This document shows positions 23,156 through 34,405 of a DNA stretch of 64,000 nt, one piece after another. The notes beneath the pieces were generated by a model. It did not search any database. It was not told the DNA's origin and was given only the letters and a program-made list of their open reading frames with translations. The stretch's first letter is position 1; each line of letters opens with the position of its first letter. The DNA lies in NCBI GenBank assembly GCA_030141605.1, contig JAQGDQ010000414.1:141039-205038 (forward strand). The letters run 5' to 3'. Position numbers and translations under genes: made by a program. The DNA comes from Tubiluchus corallicola. Taxonomy: Eukaryota; Priapulida; Priapulimorpha; Priapulimorphida; Tubiluchidae.

Positions 23156-23499
23156 GAGAGAAGCAAGTTGTTTGATTCCTTTCTTGCTTCCTTCATCGTG
23201 ACAACAATTCAGTTTTATTTTGTTTATTGTTTATCTGTTGTTTTAAATTCACGGTTACCAGAAAAACAAACCTCAGGTTTCTTTATAAATTGCTTGCCTC
23301 CGGTTCACGTAATACCATTGTCATAAGCATCATTCATTTTTATGACAAACATATTTCTCCCTAGTTTTTCTAAGCAAATGTACGAAACTTGACAAAATTC
23401 TTAATTATTGTTTTCCATATTGTCTTCCTCTCTTATTGTTTGGACTCTGTCCTGGATGCGCTCGCAGATTGATTATTACAGGATCCGCACTTTGTTAGC

Positions 23500-23680
23500 A
23501 CTTTTGCTGCGTTATATTGTCAATAATAAAACGCCTTTCCATCGATCAGAAGAACAAAACATCTGCCAGCATCCCACACTGCATACCAACGTTCTTTTAG
23601 ATGGAAAAAATGTTGGGAAAGATCCTGCCAAACGTGGGAACATTTCCCGGTAGCGGTGGGCATAACTGTTAACAAAACAA
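23500..23680. promoter_or_regulatory. Cluster of Su(H)/CSL-like GTGGGAA motifs
   Basis: ACGTGGGAACATTTCCC with nearby TTGGGAAAG and TCCCACAC within about 80 bases. CGTGGGAA is the classical CSL (Notch effector) site. Function is inferred from motif density only. Confidence 0.25.
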
Positions 23681-23937
23681 CCAGTGAACGACCATTCACG
23701 TTACAGTATTATGTGTTTTGATCAAATAAAAATAACACATTGGTGAAATTCTAGCAGTTTTGGCCCCCATCATTTACAATTGTCGTCAAGTAAAATCCGA
23801 GCCGACACAGTTTGAATCTGGTATTTAGAGCCACAAACGTTTGATTCAAGATATTTGCATGACTAAATTGAGCGTATTGTGTTATTTTTGGTAACCAAAT
23901 TTGTTTACAGCAGTCAAATATTTGGGCTCAAGGTGCT

Positions 23938-24155
23938 CATATGATCAAGATGCTATTGAAGCTCAAAATAATTCTATTCTATTCTATTCTATTCTATTCT
24001 ATTCTATTCTATTCTATTCTATTCTATTCTATTCTATTCTATTCTATTCTATTCTATTCTATTCTATTCTATTCTATTCTATTCTACTCTATTCTATTTT
24101 ATTCTATTCTTTTCTATCCTATTATGTGATCAAGACGCTATTGAAGCTCAAAATG
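23938..24155. repeat. (ATTCT)n array between direct repeats
   Basis: About 30 ATTCT units (23970-24120) are flanked on both sides by GATCAAGA[TC]GCTATTGAAG followed by CTCAAAAT (23943 and 24128, 185-bp offset). ATTCT is the SCA10 pentamer, known to unpair readily. Confidence 0.92.
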
Positions 24156-24479
24156 TATCCTATTGTGTTCTATACTATTGTACATAGAAAGCTCAAAATT
24201 CAGCCATTCCTCTGTTAAAGGTTAGATTTGATCAACGTGTACAAACACGCCGAGAATACAATACACGTTTAATTTTAACTCTCTGATTATGCAGCATCGT
24301 TGTTTGCTATTCAGTTCTAGTGCTAAATTTAGTATTTTGTGTTAATTTGTTTTATGCAAACTTTTTAGGTCGTAACGGCGATTTTTCTATATGGATCTTC
24401 ACAAGAGCGAGACCTCCTCAATAGACAACAATTGCTTGTTTACAGGTCAGGCAAATGTGTGCAACACAATTACTCGGTT

Positions 24480-25100
24480 CTGTTCACATTAGGTAAAAGT
24501 TTTTAATTGCTCTTGAGCATTATTAGGCGCCCAATTAGCAGCGAACAGCCCACCCCCCTGCAAAATGCTCTCGTCCGGTGCACATGGCTTCACATCTGCC
24601 TGACTGCGCGTCCCGAGCAACTAACAAGACTTCACCTATACAATGGCATGCCTGCTAATCAATACGCTATTATAGCCAATTCTATGGCCGGACCGTGCAA
24701 TTTGGCAAATTTCTAAGGTCTTCGCTAAGAAAAGCGAGAGAAAAGCCAGGAAGGCTTTTGTTCGCGGGCACAATTCCGCTGGCTGCCTCGCCTCCTCCGT
24801 GCGCTGAGTACTTCTAACTATCTACCATTGTTACTGTAAATGGAGAATTGTGCAAGCGAGAGACTCGATCGATGGGCTTCTTTTGTGCGCTTTCGACAAT
24901 AGGGGCTTATCAATTCTCAAGCTTGCAGCCGCTCTAAAATCTTGTTTCTTTTGCCTGGCAAGAAAATAGTATAAATCTTCCATACGGCTGACAGTAGGGA
25001 CAAAAGCCAGCCACTCTCCAGTTGCGTGCCAGCTGACAAAAGGCCGCCGGCAGAAAGCTTTTCAAACTCGTGAAATTCCTTTATGCAGCAAAATTGTTCA
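24480..25100. promoter_or_regulatory. GC-balanced non-coding block, candidate enhancer
   Basis: About 600 bases of complex, repeat-free, GC-balanced sequence with no extended coding signal. It includes SOX-type sites CCATTGTT (24825-24832) and ACAATAGG (24896-24903) and several palindromic short motifs such as TCGATCGA. It stands out from AT-rich flanks. Confidence 0.3.
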
Positions 25101-25450
25101 CAACAACACGTGCTAATGTGCCAAAATGGTTTTTATCCCGCGCTAACAAATAAGAACACGCGGAATTGTACAGAACGGAAAGGCGCAGTGATGTAAACAC
25201 AAGAAAAGATGTTACTTTTTCAATGTTTCTCCTTCTCGACAATGGGAACTTGTTGCGGCTCTGGAAAAATAAATTTATTTTTGGACTGCGGATTGTTCAG
25301 TGGCCTTGTCATGACCTTGAGTTCTGGCTTCTGTGGGCGTTAAGAGAAACGTTGCTGCATTGTGGCCAACAATTTAAAAGCTGAAGTTAAAATGAAGTTT
25401 TACTAAGTGAAACCAAACAAGCTGTTTGGAGGAATTGTGCCTTGAATACC

Positions 25451-25645
25451 TTAGTTAGATTATAACTGTTATTGCCAGAGTGTTTACTTAAACCATTGCG
25501 GCTTATTTTTAACAATTATTACCCATTGCGGTAATGAGTTGGAGGGAGAAAGGAGACCACCAGTCCACAATTGTTCTTCCTTCCTCTAACTCATCACCCG
25601 CAATGGGGTAATAACTCTGGCAATCACAGTCATAATCAAACTAAT
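25451..25645. mobile_element. Short foldback (inverted-repeat) element
   Basis: The left arm TTAGTTAGATTATAACTG...TTATTGCCAGAG, then TTATTACCCATTGCGG...AATGAGTTGGAGG, is mirrored by the right arm CCTCTAACTCATCACCCGCA...GGGTAATAACTCTGGCAATC...TAATCAAACTAATT. The left arm holds a ~35-bp insert (25481-25515) that repeats the ACCATTGCGG motif. The spacer is about 20-25 bases. It fits a MITE-like foldback. Confidence 0.7.
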
Positions 25646-26929
25646 TAATGATATTATTAGTTACGAGCTAATTTGAGAAAAGTTTTTCCATTTATTTATT
25701 CAAATTTGGGTATTTAACCGACAACAGAATAATTGCTTAGGGTTATATAACCTTCCCTACAGGATTGAAGTACCACTAATCGAGATAAATTTCTGAGTTC
25801 AGAACCATTCAAAACTCCCTCAAATCCAGCCTAAATGTACCTATTTTACAGACTTAGGTTAATTAATTGTAAGCAGCTTAACTTAGACACAATTTTTATT
25901 CGAAGACATTAAAGCGTCAATGTAAACTAAACTGACTTGACTTGACTAAATTGAAGCACCTCCAGTAAGAGGCAGCAGAACTTTCCGAACCAAGAGAAGA
26001 GTAATACTGAACCTACTACTAATAATAGTCCACGCTGTGCACTCTAGGAACTAACATATATTTTGTTTAAACAAATTGTTTTACAAAACTTCTAGGTGTC
26101 AGTGAAAGAGAATAGCAGTGGACAAACTGCCCCTTCAAAGTTGTTTTACTTTTATAATTTAGAATATATAAAAGGGCTCAAAGCTTAAAGGAAAACCGGA
26201 CCAAATCTTAAACTGTAGTTCAAAACAACCTGCTCTATAAAATATTGAAGGGGAACATACTATTTTATCCAGAATTACTCACGTGAAAGAATTGATACTA
26301 CAGAAACGTAATTTTTGCGTTCGCGCGGCTAGTTCTTCGCCACTCGCTAGTTAGATATGTACTAACACTTACGTCTCGGAAACGAGTGGCGAAAAAAACA
26401 GCTACTGTGCCTCTCATTCACAAGTGTTCGGTTGGGACGTAGTGCACGCGTTCTAGAGCTCATATGTGTGCACAGTGGAAAATTTGAAATTTGAATTTCA
26501 TACCTAAGGTTTGTTGAGTTTTTGTATATCATACAGAATGTTATGCAGTTGCCCTGTACTTTAATTTTCACTTTCGCAAACACGTGCAATACGCGCGTGG
26601 AACGTTTGTGCGGTTGAAAATTTTGTTCAGTTATCACTAGCTGGGCTCCCTCGCCATTAAAAATTAAGTTTTTAAGATATTATTTTCATTATCAAAAACA
26701 CTTTGGCATTATTATGTGTACTTTTTACTGTACTTCAAAGTGAGACAGGATATGAAAAATCATGCTATTTTCCTTTAAAGGAAAACTGGATGATTGATTA
26801 AACTCAATCTCATTTTAATTTACTGTCCAAAATATACATTTTCTTGCCTATAACAAACCACAGTTTGTGTAACAGTAAGCATCTTCCTGCTCAAGCACGT
26901 TTGCGTAAGCGAAGGTTGCTATAAGACGC

Positions 26930-27130
26930 TGATGTGATATCACGAAAATTAGCTCCACGTCACACTGACGTCACAGACGAACACTGCAGTTCGTGATCAT
27001 GCTTACCACGGTACCGCACCTATTTGTCGGCCACGCGAAAGTGACAAAAAGGCGCCATTGCCAGTCTTAGTGGATTCGTTGAGCCGGGCATAGCTTTGAA
27101 AGTTTAACAAAATTTAACTATCGGAGGTAA
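26930..27130. promoter_or_regulatory. Promoter-like block with CRE-type motifs
   Basis: CACGTCACACTGACGTCACAG contains a TGACGTCA CRE. It is followed by GTTCGTGATCATG, GGTACCG and an AAAGGCGCCATTG patch. No adjacent convincing first exon was found. Confidence 0.25.
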
Positions 27131-28339
27131 TTATTATTTACCCTAAGCTTTGATTTAAAAAGGCTGTTGTGGCTTTCAATATTTTAGAGCACACTTTATT
27201 TGAACTAATATCTACACAATCGCCAGGTTGTCCTTTAATAAACGGATCGCACGATAAGATTCCATAAAAGAGCTCTGGTTGTGCGAAAAATGGCCAATAC
27301 ATTCACACTTATGTGAAAGAGGAGTCGAATAATGTCACGATTAAAAATTAATGCTTTGGTTAACATCGGTCATTTAGCTTCTTGCAGATGTACCACACGG
27401 ATCAAAATGATCAAAGCTAAAAAGGCAAGGATTCAGTGGTCTTAGTTTGACGAGCGCTCCGCCATTTCTCGCTTGGCTTCACCTTACTTTGTTTTCGTCG
27501 TGTATCGAAGCATTGATGCGACTAATGTTGTCTCCTGGTCCCACGAGTGTGCTATGAATGGGTAGTGTGAGACCAGGGCAAAGTACTTTCTTGACAAGGG
27601 TTAACAAGATTGTCTCTGGGATTTGTTTGTGCTTTCAAAGAGCACTGAATGACAAGTTCGCCGCTTTTGCAGCTCGCCGTGCAAATATAATGGTCTCTGG
27701 TGGGAACACGGGAGCTAGTTGTCAAATCTTACAAGAAACTTCTAAAACTGCTTGGTTTAACACAAAAGATAGAGAAATATAAAATGTTATAACACTATTT
27801 CAATCACTATATCGAAAAACACCTTTACGGGTCTTCGATATAGTCTAAAGATTCGCTAATGTCGTATAGTGATTACTGATTGCATCAAAAGTGATGCATT
27901 ATTTGTGAAAAAATTATTTATGAAAAATATTGTAAATGTAATCGAGGGAAAACAGTTCGAATTTTTAAATAGGAATGAATTTCACCTGATGCTAGATTGC
28001 ATATGTCAAAATTAACTCAAATAATATATTTTATTGTACTTCCCTTGAGTAGCCACTACATATATGTTTTATTGCCCTATTTTAATTAAATTATTATAAT
28101 GTGTAAACATTCTTATTTTTCTATGCTGTTAACAAATTGAAAATTATATACTGTGTAATTTCTAAATAAATAAATAAATAATAATAGTTTCGCAGTCCTT
28201 GTATTTCAGAAAAATAGTCAACTCAGAGAAATAAAAAGAAACTTGAAATACAGAACATGAAACACAAATGCTGCCAAAAGTCTACGGAAACAAGGCAAGA
28301 AGAAACGAGACAAAATGAATTCATATCGAGCATGACCGT

Positions 28340-28650
28340 GATCACTTGACTATGCCTGGTTCGCAGAGGTTTAGTCATGTGTGACTGACCAGCTTGCAGG
28401 GCGCTATTGACTAATTCTCACTTGACTATGTCTGGCCAGCATTGTTTACTCGTGTATGACTGAGCTCTGTTTGCCCTAATTTTAACATTTGGAATCATAT
28501 TTCGGGCCCTTAAACCACCCCATCTTCTAACCATGCTATACCGTCTGAGCTACCCCAAGTGTCTACCCTAGTAGTTTCGTGACTCTAGCTTCTGGAATTT
28601 TAGAGTTATTCAATGTTATGAGTTTATGCCTAAAACTCAATCCCAGAAAA
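28340..28650 (+). repeat. Dispersed repeat, copy 2 (partner at 6405-6600)
   Basis: Same ordered blocks as copy 1: ATGCCTGGT, CTAATTTTAACATTTGG, GTGTCTACCCT, AGTTTCGTGACTCTAG and TTTTAGAGTTATTCAA. Copy 2 also carries an internal duplication of the CACTTGACTATG[CT]CTGG block (28345 and 28421). Confidence 0.6.
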
Positions 28651-29261
28651 AAATCAGTGGTGCTCTTAGAATCTGAAATTAAAATTAAACAAGCTTTCAA
28701 CCAAAAAACTCCCGAAACAAGGCGACAAAAACACGAGGCCGTTTAAAGCATGTAGTGGGCGAAAGATTTAGTAACCACTCTATATTTAGTTAACTTAGTA
28801 AGTCTATTAAGAGTCACAATGCTCATGACACAATAATTGGAATAATCAAAGAACATGCACAAAGCGTTGCAACACATCAGGCGGTGATTTGCAATTTCTC
28901 ATTGATCTTCTCGCAGACGAGTTCTTATCACGTGACTTAATCCTATGTTACTATTCTGATGATATGTAAATGTGTCATGGCGTACGGGTCATTCAATTTT
29001 CTGCGCAACTTTCTTGCTAATTTGCAACCGTTTCATAGACGAAATGGTTCAAAAGTCAATCATAATCGCCAGGTTTCTGATTACATGGTTGCGTTCGCAA
29101 CCACTAAAGCTGTTAGACAGATAAAATCAATGCCACTTCAAAGACAGAAAGCAAAGAGAGGATTAAAAAGTACAAAATATAGAAAGAAGTAAAAACGCTT
29201 ATAGTTATTTAAACATAATCAATTGTAAAAAATGTTTTTGTTACGTTGGTGTTATAGACGC

Positions 29262-30410
29262 TGTCCTATTCTGTTTCGTTGTGCTGCGTACCGTTCTGTC
29301 GTGTCATGTTCTGCTGTGTTCTGTTTTGTGTTATAACGTGTTGTACTGTGCTGTGCTATGTTCTGTTACATTACATGTGCTTATGTTATGTTATGTTATA
29401 TTATGCTATGTTATATTACGTTGTGTTATGTTATGTTGTGTTGTGTTGTTGTGCTATGTAATGCGAGCTATGCTATGCTATGTTACGTTCGTTACGTTAC
29501 GTTACGCTACGCTACGTGACGTTACGTTAAATTATGTTATGTTATGATACATTATGTTATGTTACGTTATGTTGTGTGATGTGATGTTATGTTATGTTAT
29601 GCTATGCTATGCTATGCTATGCTATGCAATGCTATGCTATGTTGTGTTGTGTTGTGTTGTGTTGTGTTGTGTTGTGTTGTGTTGTGTTGTGTTGTGTTGT
29701 GTTGTGTTGTGTTGTGTTATGTTATGTTATGTTATGTTATGTTATGTTATGTTATGTTATGTTATGTTATGTTATGTCATGTTATGTTATGTTATGTTAT
29801 GTTATGTTATGTTATGTTATGTTATGTTATGTTATGTTATGTTATGTTATGTTATGTTATGTTATGTTATGTTATGTTATGTTACGTTACATGTGTTTAT
29901 GTTATGTTATGTTATATTATGCTATGTTATATTACGTTGTGTTATGTTATGTTGTGTTGTGTTGTTGTTGTGCTATGTAATGCGAGCTATGTTATGCTAT
30001 GTTACGTTCGTTACGTTACGTTACGTTACGCTACGTGATGTTACGTTAAGTTACGTTATGTTATGATACATTATGTTGTGTTATGTTATGTTATGTTATG
30101 TCATGTCATGTCATGTCATGTCATGTCATGTCATGTCATGTCATGTTATGTTAGGTTGTGTTGTGTCACATTATATTGTGTGTGTACACTGCCTTACATT
30201 ATATTATGTTGTGTTGTATCACATTGTATTGTGTTACATACATTGCCTTACATTACATTACGTTATGTTACGTTAAGGCTTGCCACGCCATGTTCTGTTG
30301 TTGTGTTGTGTTGTATTGTGCTATTCTGTTCAGTTCTGTTACGTGACACTACGTTATGTTCCCATCTCTTTCATCCTATTCTGTTCTGCTCTAGGTTATT
30401 TTGTATTATG
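29262..30410. repeat. 1.1-kb pentanucleotide mega-array (TTATG, TTGTG, TTACG, TCATG)
   Basis: The 5-bp period is maintained over about 1.1 kb with regional unit changes: TTGTG at 29641-29718, TTATG at 29719-29880, TCATG at 30100-30145. An irregular ~200-bp segment with GTAATGCGAGCTATG occurs twice (29363-29580 and 29882-30085, 519-bp offset) on either side of the perfect core. All long MLCYVMLCYV frames are repeat artefacts. Confidence 0.95.
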
Positions 30411-30841
30411 GCATTACATTTATTACAAATATAATTGTACTATATTGTACTCATTGCTGGACAAAGCAACTTAACACACTATTTTAATCAAGATTCACAA
30501 AATTTAAAAAAAATCCTTAACAAAACCTTTTAAACTTTGGGTATTACTGACGGTTTTAAAAAGTTCTAAAACCAATCAAATTTGCAGTTTATGTATTACG
30601 CACTTTATGGATTAGATAGGTCTGGTTTGTAATTATTAAAAGCTTTTGTGGCTGAAACATGCCAGACGTTTACAAAAGCATCAGAAGCCAGCAATACAAT
30701 AGACTATTCACAAAGCAAATCATTATTGTATCCAGGTTGCTAAGCTGTAACATAGAATTAATAAAACATTGATTGCAGTTATTATTGAGAACTATAAATG
30801 AAGCATACAATACTACTGCTAAAAACATGGGCTTAAATCTT

Positions 30842-31193
30842 AAGCCGCCCTGTGATAAGAAATGGAAAAGTTTGTAAATAATGCAGGCATTTCAGAATTA
30901 TTTTTTGCATGCAGAACTGCGTCTGCTAAAGTTTCGTAACAGTGCGTGTTATTTCAGTTATTTAAATAGATGAACGTAGAAAGTATGAAATAAACTAGTT
31001 ACTTTCTACGTTCATCCATTTAAATAATTGAAATAACACGCACTGCTACAAAACTTTAGCAAACGCAGTTATTACACGGTTAGCAATGAGAATGGACACA
31101 GTTCTGCATGCAAAAAATAATTCTGAAATGCTTTCATTATTTTCAAACTTTTCCATTTCTTGACATATTTCATTTCATTTCTTATATCAGCGG
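30842..31193. mobile_element. Long near-perfect hairpin (inverted repeat) with 14-nt loop
   Basis: The left arm runs from CCGCCCTGTGATAAGAAATGG to TGAACGTAGAAAGTA (ends 30985). A 14-base spacer TGAAATAAACTAGT follows. The right arm starts TACTTTCTACGTTCATCC (31000) and mirrors the left, including TTTTGCATGCAGAACTG, CTAAAGTTT, GTGCGTGTTATTTCA and AGAAATGGAAAAGTTTG. The right arm carries about 30-35 extra bases near 31065-31099 and about 20 near 31164-31184. It has no coding content. It could be a foldback transposon, or a hairpin-RNA (siRNA) source if transcribed. Confidence 0.85.
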
Positions 31194-31639
31194 CCTAGAG
31201 GTCTAAAAGTATGTTTCCTTATCCTATGTAAGCATGTTATTACATTGTCAGTTCATTAAACTCCTTCAACTATATTTGATGACAGAGAGTGAATTAAATA
31301 GATACAACAGATATATAGATAGACATTTTTACAGGAAAAACCCAAGGGGAACGCTATCAACTAGAGTACTGATAAAATTTAATGTAAACATGATCATCGT
31401 CTGATGATGACGATGACGACGACAGTGACGATAATGATGATTATGGTAATGATGTCGATCACAATGATGATGATAATATTACTTATATATCCTGACATAC
31501 CCTAAGAAGAGAAAAATAAAAAATGGTCCCTGCTTTTGACGATGTGTTGATATAGATGGTTACTGCAGGTTCTCAATTAGAGCCGAGTAGGCCAAGGAAA
31601 GGAGGCGGCTAGAGGATCCTGCTCGAGCGGAAAGTATCT

Positions 31640-31725
31640 CGAAAAATCCGACGCGAATGGGATTCGAACTTAAAACCTCTGTATCGGCAAACATGCGTTC
31701 CTGGATCAACCACAACCAGAATTTA
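31640..31725 (-). mobile_element. tRNA-derived SINE head
   Basis: On the minus strand AAGTTCGAATCCC (B box) is followed by ATTCGCGTCGGATTTTTCG. The same B-box-then-TCGGATTTTT arrangement occurs at 46921-46952 on the plus strand, so both appear to belong to one SINE family. The A-box side is degraded. Confidence 0.5.
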
Positions 31726-31989
31726 AAAAAAACAGCCTTTTCAAACAAACCTGATCAATAATTGGCAACAGTGTGTAGGAATTTATGCGGTCAGTGGATT
31801 GTTACTAAAGATAATTGGTGCCTGAGAAATAAATCCAAGTCAAGTGGTCCTATTTCACATTTGTAGTACTACAAATTCCATGTTACTCGTAACGAACAAT
31901 AAATTCGTAATTATTATTAATCAATTTAAATTTCGTAGCAAAAAGTGAAAAAATGGAAAAATTCAACATTTGAACCAGAAAGAAAATTG

Positions 31990-32125
31990 TATCTTTTGTA
32001 GAGGATTAAGCTGCTTGATGCAGGATATACACTTATGTATGACGTTGGTATGTCGTTGGTATGACTCGGTCAGGAGTTGAACCCGCGACCTCCGGGGTGA
32101 GAAGCGAACCCGCTACCGATCCTAA
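31990..32125 (-). mobile_element. tRNA-derived SINE head plus start of body
   Basis: On the minus strand: GGATCGGTAGCGGGTTCGC (A-box region), CTTCTCACCCCGGAGGTCGC, then GGGTTCAACTCC (B box) and a TGACCGAGTCATACC junction. A body with a tandem CGACATACCAACGTCATAC duplication follows. The head/junction layout resembles V-SINE/MESC-type SINEs known from molluscs and other marine animals; this comparison is from memory. Confidence 0.6.
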
Positions 32126-32826
32126 ATAACTATTGTTTATGCCTTCTCTGTCATCGCTGCTAATGAGAGTTACTATATGAACCTACAACTTTTATCAGAC
32201 CCTGGAGGACTGGAAAAGTAGGGAAGGACCTGTTACTCATCAACTGGTCTTCACTTTTACGACGTAAATTTATGTATCGAGAGCAAATATTTCGTCAAAT
32301 TTGTTTCCAAACTACAAATCGCATCCGTTGCATGCTTAGAAAATTTATTGATATCTTACCTGTCACTAGCTTCTGCAGTCATCGGCATCAGACGTGATTA
32401 CAGGTGTCCCGGTTGACTTATATAGAAACTTCTCTCTGTGAGTTGTAGGACGTACACGTTGCTCTGGAGCCTGTGAGCAAGCGTCTGCGTTGGGTGATAC
32501 TAGCGCTGCTTATTTGAAGCCATTATGTTTCATTAAGCAGCACTGCCGCTGCATGCGCAGTTATGCTACAATCTGACGGCTTCAAGTGATGGGTATAAAC
32601 TCTATTGAGCAATCAGCACTGTGGGTTGGTCAGTCGGTGACCTGAGTGGTCAACGGTCAAGAACGCGGAAAGTCATCCAGATTATACGACGAGGACAGTT
32701 GGCATAATGCAACTGCCCAACCACAAATTTAAACGTTAAAGCAACAAAACATATCTAGTCCTCTGCCAACAAATTATTGATTTTTAAGTTCATGTTAATT
32801 GACTGGTGACATGGAAAACTTAGTTT

Positions 32827-32837
32827 CGAATAAAAGA

Positions 32838-32930
<93 letters not shown>
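32827..32930 (+). repeat. AATAAAAG followed by (AAT)n
   Basis: TTCGAATAAAAGAAATAATAAT, then about 30 AAT units. Like the arrays at 6278, 16283 and 36121, it sits just behind an AATAAA. Confidence 0.92.
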
Positions 32931-32934
<4 letters not shown>

Positions 32935-33299
32935 CGGGTCATTTCCAATAAGATTCTGCTATATGCAGAATCATAGCAATTGTCCAAATAATTATCGATG
33001 TCGATTATTCTTCTGCGGACGTTTTAGCAACATCTTTTGCTGTGAACATTGTTAACTTTAAACAATGTAATCATGAAATCATTGCTGCATCCGTAGTTCA
33101 AAGGGAATCTATAAATATAATGTAGTTGTTTCTACACAGCAATGACTTTCAATTCTTTTATTCAGAAAGTTTGGTAACTTCCGGTTACCGGTAGAAATCA
33201 GAAAAATATCTTGGTAGGTCACATTAGACTGCTAGACGGCTTGTTTACTATTTGGCTTGCATGCTTTGAATCAAAAAAGGTTTATTGAGACAGCTTGAT

Positions 33300-33380
33300 T
33301 AATTGAGTGAGTGAATGACTGATTGACTGACTGACTAACTGACAGACTGACCGGCTGACTTATATGACTGACTGACTGAA
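33300..33380. repeat. Imperfect (CTGA)n tract
   Basis: GACTGACTGACTAACTGACAG-type units. Related CTGA tracts lie at 34655-34710 and 47905-47985. Confidence 0.75.
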
Positions 33381-33739
33381 GGATTTGTCTGACCGGCTGC
33401 GTGATTAATACTAATTGCCTCTTTAAGCTGCCATCGATTGAACACCTGGCCACTGAAGGTATTTACCAATATTTTCCAGATAAACTGATGTCTTTATTGA
33501 CTAAACAAGTGACCAACTGACAGACTGACAAGATACCACTGAGTGAAGATTTAATCAAATTTATAAAATAAGTGTATAAAAGGGCCGATTAAAATAGTTA
33601 ATGTGTTTACTATTGAAAAATAAAATGAAGGCTATTAAAAAATTTCTCACGTCACATTTGTGGAACATTCATAGCTTCATAAATCAGCATAATTCTGCAT
33701 AAGTTGTAATAATGAACGCGGATGAATAAAAATAATAAT

Positions 33740-33900
33740 TCTACGACGACGACGACGATGATGATAAGGATAATGATAATGATGGTGATGACGATGATGA
33801 TGACAATGATGATGATGATAATGATAATGATGATGGCGACGATTATGATGACGCTGGCGACGACGATAATAACGACAACGACGATGACGATGGTGATAAA
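33740..33900. repeat. Imperfect (GAT/GAC)n tract
   Basis: Start ACGACGACGACGATGATGAT, then mixed GAT/GAC/AAT units. Confidence 0.85.
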
Positions 33901-34252
33901 GAAACTACGAAAGTTGTGTGTTATGAAGTTAATTTTACTTTGTCGTAATACAACTTTTGTTTAACAAGAAGAAGACGTTAAAATACCGAAATTACTAGGC
34001 AACTAAAGAAGGCCTTGTTCTTGGCACAATATTTTACTGTACCTCCCAGGTTTTGTCTGTTACATAAGGCACTGCACGACCCCGCTAGAAGCCAGTTTAA
34101 ACATAGCAAACATTGTTACCATATGTCAACAGTGGCTACAATAATTATTGTGTTGACACAAGTAACATTCAGTGTGTGCTCTGTTCATTGGCGTAATAAA
34201 GACAATGTGTTCAATATAGTAGAGTGGAATGAAATTGCATTTGTATTCTGGG

Positions 34253-34405
34253 CGACCACATCTGCGAGAAGGGGAAGGATCGAAAGAGGATACAGGAAAA
34301 GGCCAATGTTGCAAAGGAGAACACGACCACATCTGCGAGAAGGGGAAGGGTCGGAAGAGGACTTCGAGGAGACAAGAAAAGGCCAGTGTTGCAAAGGAGG
34401 GCTTT
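34253..34405. repeat. 71-bp tandem duplication
   Basis: CGACCACATCTGCGAGAAGG starts at 34253 and again at 34324, followed both times by GGAAGG[AG]TCG[AG]AAGAGGA and AAAAGGCCA[AG]TGTTGCAAAGG. GC-richer than its flanks. Four overlapping frames exist on both strands with no recognisable protein. Confidence 0.9.

Noticed and set aside
22857-23201. Acidic Asp/Met-rich frame that could pass as a chromatin-type acidic protein
   Set aside because: GAT/GAC microsatellite with an A/G-rich interruption; no start context or splice signals.
29279-30474. Multiple overlapping MLCYVMLCYV-type frames up to 170 codons
   Set aside because: Translation of the TTATG/TTGTG pentamer array; all plus-strand frames give the same repeating peptide.
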